Shown here: piece by piece, positions 62,801 to 64,000 of the stretch
Position numbering within the stretch: position 1 is the first letter of the stretch
Layout: each line of letters starts with the position of its first letter
From: Dictyobacter arantiisoli
GTDB taxonomy: Bacteria; Chloroflexota; Ktedonobacteria; Ktedonobacterales; Ktedonobacteraceae
Assembly: GCF_008326305.1 (NCBI RefSeq)
Contig: NZ_BIXY01000006.1
Span: 1-64,000 of the forward strand
DNA: 64,000 nucleotides
Direction: 5' to 3'
Notes under the pieces: generated by a model
Told to the model about the DNA's origin: nothing
Database searches by the model: none
The model's input: the letters and a program-made list of their open reading frames with translations, nothing else
Translations under genes and position numbers: made by a program

Positions 62801-64000
62801 AACGTATCCGTTTGCTAGAAACCAGTACTGGATACAGGTACGGGAGAATCGAACAGCCAACAACAAGCCAAAAGATACTTCAATACTCGAATCACCTATC
62901 GATCTTCAAGGCACCAGCACTTTCACCTTGCCGTCACTTATTCCTGCATCACAGATACACAACGGCGAAAAATCCGCAGTCCAACCACAGACAAAACCGC
63001 GGGAAATCGTTTTGAGTACCTTAACAACTGATCCTATAATCCCAATGCCCGAAGCAACAACTCGGCTTGAGCAAGGGAAAACAGTATTGCCACCGCTCGG
63101 ACTCACACCACAAGTTCAAAATGAACATCCATCACAAAATACAGCACAATTAAGCATGGAGGCTCCTGCCATGGATATGATAGAAACGTTGCAAGAGGAC
63201 CTGGCTCTTAGCCTGGCAGATATCCTCTATATGGAACGCAATGAAATTGACCTGGATAGAAAATTTGTCGAGTTGGGATTGGATTCAATCATTGGCGTGG
63301 AATGGATCAAAACGATCAATAAACAATACACTATGTCACTTACAGCCAGCCGCGTCTATGATTATCCTACGATCCGTGAATTTTCAGATTTTCTGGCCAG
63401 ACAAATCTCTAAGCAGGGGAAACAGCCAGCCGCCGCTGCCCCCCCATCACGTAGTGCCCCACCACCGGAGCCCGCACCATTAGAGTCTGAAATCAAACCA
63501 TCATCACGTATGATCCAAAGTTCGAATACTTCCAGCGCAGCCTGGACCAGCCCGAGCGAAAAACCACAGGTCCAGTTACTAACAGGCACTGAACAATCAC
63601 GCGAGGCCATTGCACAGCCACAGGAAGAAATCCTGCCAGCGCGCCTGGGAAATCCTCTTTTTCAGACCCGCTATCACTGTAAATGGAGCTACTACGCCGG
63701 TTCCATGGGAGATGGAGTAGCTTCGGTAGAGTTGGTTACCGCCTTAGGCAATCACGACCTTCTGGGTATTTTCGGCAGTGCTGGACTCCGTAGCGAGCAG
63801 GTTGCAGACCATCTGCAACGCATTCGTGCTCGACTCGCGCCAGATAAAATCTACGGCATGTGCTTGCTATCTAATTTTCATCATCCAGAAGAGGAACAAC
63901 GTCTGGTTGATTTATTCCTGAAATGGCAGGTTCCAGTTATCGAGGCCGCAGCATTTTCAGCGGTCACTGAGCCACTGGTCTACTTTAGAGTCAAAGGTCT
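47829..64000 (+). CDS. Giant trans-AT polyketide synthase (partial at window end)
   Basis: A single reading frame is open from the ATG at 47829 (AGGAAGG just upstream; GTG at 47838 possible) to the right edge: more than 5,390 codons, no stop seen, and it continues past 64000. Domains in order: ACP1 (Ser 48), ACP2 (Ser 150); KS1, C-methyltransferase, ACP3 (Ser 1301); KS2, KR, ACP4 (Gln 2567 instead of Ser), C-methyltransferase, ACP5 (Ser 3061); KS3, KR, ACP6 (Ser 4330); KS4, ACP7 (Ser 5153), then a PfaD-type ER. There is no AT domain after any KS; each KS is followed by the LPxYPFxRExYW linker of trans-AT systems. The malonyl supply should come from the AT-ER protein upstream. KS Cys and both His are intact in all four KSs. 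Confidence 0.95.
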   Translation, partial: MCCVKKANSRVHFEQVLQTLQTATASVLQVPEASLSTQISIIDQGMSSLLAVEFIEILNQRLGTQLGVEVIFDYPDLEHLAAHVASQLPEISRTKAVSHENKRKGKRSRQDKGSQVTIEVRVKEIIAELLQVSADTLDVEKNFVDLGMSSLLAVDMVEAINQHLGLHLEVEVIFEYQSIATIVDHIRPLIESDVPGTPQDIISTPDIDSASPDPASEQRSGDIAIIGISGQFAGSTTLEEFWEHLQAGDNCIREINREDWQEQRYYDPHPDKKNASISKWGGLLDAIDKFDAAFFHISPAEAERMDPQQRLFLQEAFKAIEDGGYSQEQLSGQKIGVFVGGRNSEYKSKRLDDDPTAQTFLGNEMSILASRLSYFFNWHGPSYTIDTACSSSLVAIHLACESIRRHESSMALAGGVFLMPTPEFLVLSSKAGMLSPDGTCNTFDNSANGMVLGEGVGTLLLKRLEEAIHDGDVIHGVIKGSAINQSGKTNGITAPSVSSQKELLIEAYTNAAISPASISYVEAHGTGTKLGDSIEVKALNETFHLYTDQSAFCILGSHKPNFGHATLVAGCAGVFKVLLAMRHKQIPPTISIKKVNEYINMDGSPFIFNRETLAWQRHDGQPLRAGVSSFGSNGTNCHLIIEEAPQQDDRYSSSPLPAYLFPFSAQTPAALRQKISMMAHWLEKTTTPPSPQNVAYTLLVGRSHFPHRSAFIASNLAELQQAIATFLQTGSTQAYFDSADQAMMPTINADLPLSGEQLINELANGIQLPAHTYQEKLTALASYYLKGYNLPWKNLYQYVNCTRISLPSYPFSGERYWIKENTKAHTEQEYIEPIKTSLLPSVILELQSQKGQPPTQDLTPEGGLQVRGMNKILAKFLWASLYTGTIFTESAQTEAELQARASLSFPYNHWFAESLRFLCREQYLTYDGQKYAINTHARFNETLLWQEWNDQKKYWQANPATAAQTNLVEAMLRALPAILAGKQRATDSMFPSSSMQLVEGIYKNNPVADYFNTTLAETLLTYVQLRLRQDPNAHIRILEIGAGTGGNSEVIFQRLKPYHTAIQEYCYTDISQSFLLYAKKMYGPANPYLNYRLFDVETPITRQGFTPQTYDIVVAVNVLHATRQIDQTLRNVKALLKPNGLLLLNEINQNSLFLHLTFGLLEGWWRFTDGEVRIQGCPALTPQNWQTALQAEGFRATFFPAQAAHESGQQIIVAESDGVLLAQELANIDHKTSQQHEKKSQLVNTAQSSFTQSQILASTLTDQKIEEYVRGIIVDHLASTLEIAITTIDTDIPLREMQVDSILGVTLVQNINQSLALTLETTILFDYRSVNELTAYIMSHHKDRVISTFTASQSQPPLTTSATPATPLDTHSTPIRFVPEPAFTPTDDTTSTSALNREPIAIIGMSGRFGGCDTVDDLWDKLAQGANLVEKVTRWDLSRYYSDQTDYCNSGSFINGIDQFDPLFFNISGLEATYMDPQQRLFLEEAWKALEDAGYAASAQGRLCGVYVGCEKGDYQHLLPQDAPAQAFWGNLGSLIPARIAYYLDLQGPAIAVDSACSSSLVAIHLACQSLWTRETEMALAGGVFIHSTSAFYLAANRADMLSSTGHCYTFDERADGMVPGEAVGVVILKRLSAALADGDHIYATIRGSGINQDGASNGITAPSLKSQERLERYVYDTFQIDPAEIQMVEAHGTGTRLGDPIEYQAISRAFRAYTSKQAYCAIGSIKTNLGHTQIAAGITGLIKLLLSLKHRQMPPSLHFQSGNRAIQFEDSPFYVNTHLRDWETRSGTPRRAALSSFGASGTNAHMVIEEAPASERYHREKPGYLIVLSARSSEQLQQQAAQLIAFCRREPESDCGNISYTLLLGRKHFKHRLACVVSTVSELITLLTDWLEKGKTSQQLLVSEVREGERREQLSLKRYGNECIQRCREDILANSYLEQLAVVADLYVQAYTLDFDQLFTSDQYPDHYTRMALPTYPFARESYWVPEKTDISSTAYISPPPVYAEHPEYPANKMEDRNIIGEHTIGMPSFPPLQGTLTLAPVWTPASFQPGPRWPTPTEHVVLLGDHEQLHTTLERYYTHVQHLKLASDASQASIAHALTSFGAIDHIFWLAPTSQPQPLTEEAIITDQKQGVLQIFRLIKALLEAGYSSKTLSWTIITRQSQAISNHEALNPIHASIHGLIGALAKEYAHWQIRLLDLPAEGEWPVNEIFSLPADPQGNTWVWRNQEWYRQLLLPEQHVQPTQSPYRTGGVYVVIGGAGGIGEVWSEHMLRTYQAQIIWIGRRPLNQHIQNKIDRLAASGPTPLYISADASNLQSLQQAYSRIKQRYPHIHGIIHSAIVLLDQSLARMSEERFLATLSAKVDISVRMAQVFQQERLDFVLFFSSINSFMRQAGQSNYAAGSTFEDAFAHQLAKDWSCNVRVINWGYWGEVGVVASQAYQERMAATGLDSIDTPEAIASLDNLLTGPLRQLALVKTTRPAALENVSQTEFLIHYGVNPVSLLDYLQHTVREDYTVPLAFMTTHQPEIDDLTSYVSILLQEIASQVLQVPVEEVDADLDLHEYGWDQFKLNTWLDLLNQKYELSLTPDLLLEYATLRKIAAYLIQTDAARWNKEVPTTSTNPLKHTMSTASSMDILLYKLLWAQLLALGWFTQQPTVLTDLQAHVILSYLRDRWLPESLRLLATQHYLDFDGSLCRPINTHPGEIRQLWQEWERQKSFWLQDATLHARAVLAEMMLTTLPALLTGKQTATEIMFPHGSLELVEAIYQGNPLADYYNETLAKIVEAYIKERLKHDPTARLRILEIGAGTGATTTRVLKKLQPYQFALQEYCYSDLSKAFLLHAEQAYGAHYPYMNYQIFNVEQPVAAQGIAAGTYDLVIATNVLHATRDIRQTLRNAKAALRSGGLLLINEITEHTIWSHLTFGLLEGWWRFDDPRLRIQGSACLSLQTWQMLLESEGFRSIDVPTAEIQIQEQHIIIAESNGVARQQHPTPVASIALHQETLKQPETRQSPTPHLKPGATTQEMLREKSTAYIKQLIANTLKFPTAKIHPDAPLEEYGIDSLLIIQLTTRLSQLFPQISSTVFFEYRTISALVEHLLQAHTATLMTLVGLSELSELSEPPIAEEKPTTQTSTQTIPASVAPTDKYPERSLAREATPVAESQHAPHVQDIAIIGLSGRYPGARNMQEFWQLLRNGSSSITEIPADRWDWQQYFAEARGKKGTSYTKWGGFLKDVDAFDPLFFHISPKEAEQMDPQERLFLEEAYASIEDAGYTPANLSAKGRVGVFVGVTNANYPSGASYWSIANRVSYLLDFHGPSLAVDTACSSSLTAIHLALESLYSGTSTCAIAGGVNLIVDPAHYIKLSELTMLSSGEQCRAFGDQADGFVDGEGVGAIVLKPLPQAIADGDHIYGVLKGSMLNAGGKTNGYTVPNPHAQGDLVRAALERAGINARTISYIEAHGTGTTLGDPIEITGLTRAFTPDTTDTQFCALGSVKSNIGHTESAAGIAGLSKVLLQLKYAQYAPSLHSQVLNPYINFNTTPFTVQQELAEWKRPLIKSDGQIREYPRRAGISSFGAGGANAHILVEEYIPAQQTLPSFSITSLNPAIIVLSAKSAQQLQEQAQRLLASIQEQAVTASDLAAIAYTLQVGREAMEERLALLVHSLADLQEKLQAFVSGKEDIADLYRGQVKQNQETITLFADDELQIAVKRWIEARKYTKIADLWARGLTFDWNYFYDQHKPGRISLPTYPFARERYWMSRDEMPAAGSSIAAVSHVSESSNQTQLPTNTELLVFEETWQEATAGLSATPGLWTPRTLVCFLSQPQSQQEITTALRVFAPNCTIIFLSQGLSFAQSSPNHYTLDHTLPSSYQEALQTLQNLYGHIDTIFYLFPLEDPSCRRDPASLLSLIQALPVTPTHTTTRLLWASSFSSDLEQATLEAWIGLERSLGLILPQLQLSGLLARTSEQEHSLPIARWAQWLWQALQMPKAESLLYTDTATPKYLRTQPVLLQPTTASLLRQGGTYLITGGLGGLGVLFATYLARMYSARILLLGRSSLDESRQAALASIQAAGGEVLYLQADVCNAIQLREALLQGKERFGPLHGVIHAAGLSGHETILQKSHASFRHTLAAKIQGTLLLDELLAQEPLDFTCYFSSSAAILGDFGAGDYAVGNRFLISYGSLREQWRQQGKRSGKTLVINWPLWREGGMRMDDAEQTQMYLASSGQRYLETAEGLRIFEQLLTQAGTQYLILAGQTDRITHFLGLTDDKPAPTHEGIHHTHHNGTGRQAYMKGWTVEQCLEWDLSTLIGQVLKLGRERLDQTANLTDFGFDSISLAEFARVLSQHYTLNITPALFFGYPTLRRLLHYFLSEHAAAIHTFYEEESTPVASITTPAAPAPAATLHPSHKIYEQSSESTLSEPIAIIGMSGRFPQARNIDEFWNTLSEGQDVISAPPVERFSQQKQNWRGGWIPGVREFDPAFFEISPREAEFMDPRQRLLLQESWNALEDAGYGSQQITNSKIAMFVGVESGDYQLLTGTQTPITSNHDGILAARLAYFLNLHGPVMSINTACSSGLVAAHQACLSLRNQECDTAIAAGVSLLLASETMEAMDHAGMLSEDGRCYAFDRRANGLVPGEAVAVVVLKRLSQAIADGDPIYALIKGSGINYDGKTNGITAPGLIAQTDLLQTIYDRYQINPEQISYIITHGTGTRLGDPIEIQALSDAFKKYTHREGYCALTSTKTNVGHTFAASGLVSLIALVQALRHNTIPASLHCEEENDFINWKQSPFYINKTARPWTPPLSQPALGAVSAFGVSGTNAHMVVERYDVERYDYASVTRHTNPHPVSLLLFSARTSEELIAKITAMLTFLQAHNAQDFDLTALSYTLMIGRQHFAQRCAMVVQDYEDALQALQRAAQMEAWPGILRGNVARDFSSQKALETFAQDLLVQCRSLHTNKQKYQENLHALADLYCQGYTLPWQELFTPETPERLHLPTYPFARNQYWIQVRENRTANNKPKDTSILESPIDLQGTSTFTLPSLIPASQIHNGEKSAVQPQTKPREIVLSTLTTDPIIPMPEATTRLEQGKTVLPPLGLTPQVQNEHPSQNTAQLSMEAPAMDMIETLQEDLALSLADILYMERNEIDLDRKFVELGLDSIIGVEWIKTINKQYTMSLTASRVYDYPTIREFSDFLARQISKQGKQPAAAAPPSRSAPPPEPAPLESEIKPSSRMIQSSNTSSAAWTSPSEKPQVQLLTGTEQSREAIAQPQEEILPARLGNPLFQTRYHCKWSYYAGSMGDGVASVELVTALGNHDLLGIFGSAGLRSEQVADHLQRIRARLAPDKIYGMCLLSNFHHPEEEQRLVDLFLKWQVPVIEAAAFSAVTEPLVYFRVKG
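47860..48400 (+). other. PKS domains: tandem ACP1-ACP2
   Basis: Two carrier domains with the same site (GMSSLLAVEF and GMSSLLAVDM), phosphopantetheine serines at 47970 and 48276. They are joined by a Lys/Arg-rich linker and stand at the very N-terminus with no preceding KS. They may receive a starter or a chain from another subunit. Confidence 0.9.
48492..51840 (+). other. PKS module A: KS1-MT-ACP3
   Basis: KS1 has the active-site Cys at 48993 (DTACSSSL) and His at 49398 (EAHGTGT) and 49518 (NFGH). Linker LPSYPFSGERYW is near 50,245. The C-methyltransferase (about 50,430-51,475) has ILEIGAGTGGNSEVI. ACP3 Ser is at 51729 (MQVDSILG). There is no KR, so an alpha-methyl-beta-keto product is predicted. 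Confidence 0.9.
52017..57125 (+). other. PKS module B: KS2-KR-ACP4(inactive)-MT-ACP5
   Basis: KS2 Cys is at 52497. KR (about 53,910-55,270) has VVIGGAGGIGE and the Ser/Tyr pair FFSSINSF and SNYAAGS. ACP4 (about 55,420-55,650) reads EYGWDQFKL, lacking the carrier Ser. The second C-methyltransferase (about 55,710-56,790) has ILEIGAGTGATTTRV. ACP5 Ser is at 57009 (EYGIDSLL). Predicted product: alpha-methyl-beta-hydroxy. Confidence 0.9.
57327..60930 (+). other. PKS module C: KS3-KR-ACP6
   Basis: KS3 Cys is at 57795 (VDTACSSSL). KR (about 59,180-60,600) has LITGGLGGLG and YFSSSAAILGDFGAGDYAVG. ACP6 Ser is at 60816 (DFGFDSIS). No DH is visible, so a beta-hydroxy product is predicted. Confidence 0.9.
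61077..64000 (+). other. PKS module D: KS4-ACP7-ER (partial)
   Basis: KS4 Cys is at 61533 (NTACSSGL); its first His motif reads ITHGTGT instead of EAHGTGT. There is no KR or DH, so a beta-keto thioester is predicted. ACP7 (Ser at 63285) reads GLDSIIGVEW with Trp six residues after the Ser, the flag of beta-branching ACPs. From about 63,640 a PfaD-like ER begins (YYAGSMGDGVASVELV, LGIFGSAGLRSEQV) and runs off the window. Confidence 0.85.

Overview
The window looks like a chromosomal segment of a soil-type, filamentous, large-genome bacterium, most likely a Ktedonobacteria-like Chloroflexota. This is an inference from gene content: an HTH/NB-ARC/TPR STAND protein, Tat-exported glycosidases with LamG and ricin-like repeats, an ArsR regulator with a long C-terminal domain, and a trans-AT polyketide cluster. 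No rRNA or tRNA gene was recognised, so the taxonomy is not proven.

Layout. 0.5-3.5 kb: a STAND protein and a stray TPR fragment. 3.6-7 kb: amide/urea nitrogen genes (formamidase, urea-transporter homologue, FmdB-like zinc ribbon). 7-10 kb: a decayed stretch with TetR and alpha/beta-hydrolase fragments, a truncated Cache sensor and an orphan ABC ATPase. 10-16.3 kb: a LOG-family enzyme, an MDR oxidoreductase with a divergent frameshifted HxlR regulator, two orphan sugar-ABC permeases (one frameshifted at its N-terminus), and an ArsR regulator. 16.8-23.1 kb: two divergent Tat-exported carbohydrate/peptide-processing enzymes (GtaA-like and GH127). 23,092-28,566: a Tn5053/Tn402-like transposon bounded by 48-bp inverted repeats. 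It holds a resolvase, a TniB-type ATPase, an internally deleted TniA transposase and a four-gene passenger operon (ArsR, SRPBCC, DUF1579-like, DUF998-like). 28.6-30.6 kb: frameshifted SDR and MFS remnants, a possible structured RNA, and a cupin gene. 30.7-41.3 kb: glycosyltransferase, LRR protein, GT39-like membrane protein, two P450s, a MATE exporter and a stand-alone ACP.

41.8 kb to the end is the core of a trans-AT polyketide synthase locus: a PksB-like hydrolase, an AT-like acyl hydrolase, an AT-ER protein, an alpha/beta hydrolase, a methyltransferase, and one giant PKS gene. That gene stays open in one frame from about 47,829 to the window edge (over 5,390 codons). Its visible order is ACP-ACP / KS-MT-ACP / KS-KR-ACP(inactive)-MT-ACP / KS-KR-ACP / KS-ACP-ER(PfaD type)..., and it has no AT domain.

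How the genes fit together: the discrete AT would load malonyl units on all modules. The AH-like protein and the metallo-hydrolase would clear stalled chains. The stand-alone ACP, together with the Trp-flagged ACP of the last visible module, points to HMG-CoA-synthase-type beta-branching, whose HCS/ECH genes should lie beyond the right edge. The P450s, glycosyltransferase and MATE pump are plausible tailoring and export functions. Many convergent gene pairs are separated by long, nearly perfect hairpins that look like bidirectional terminators.
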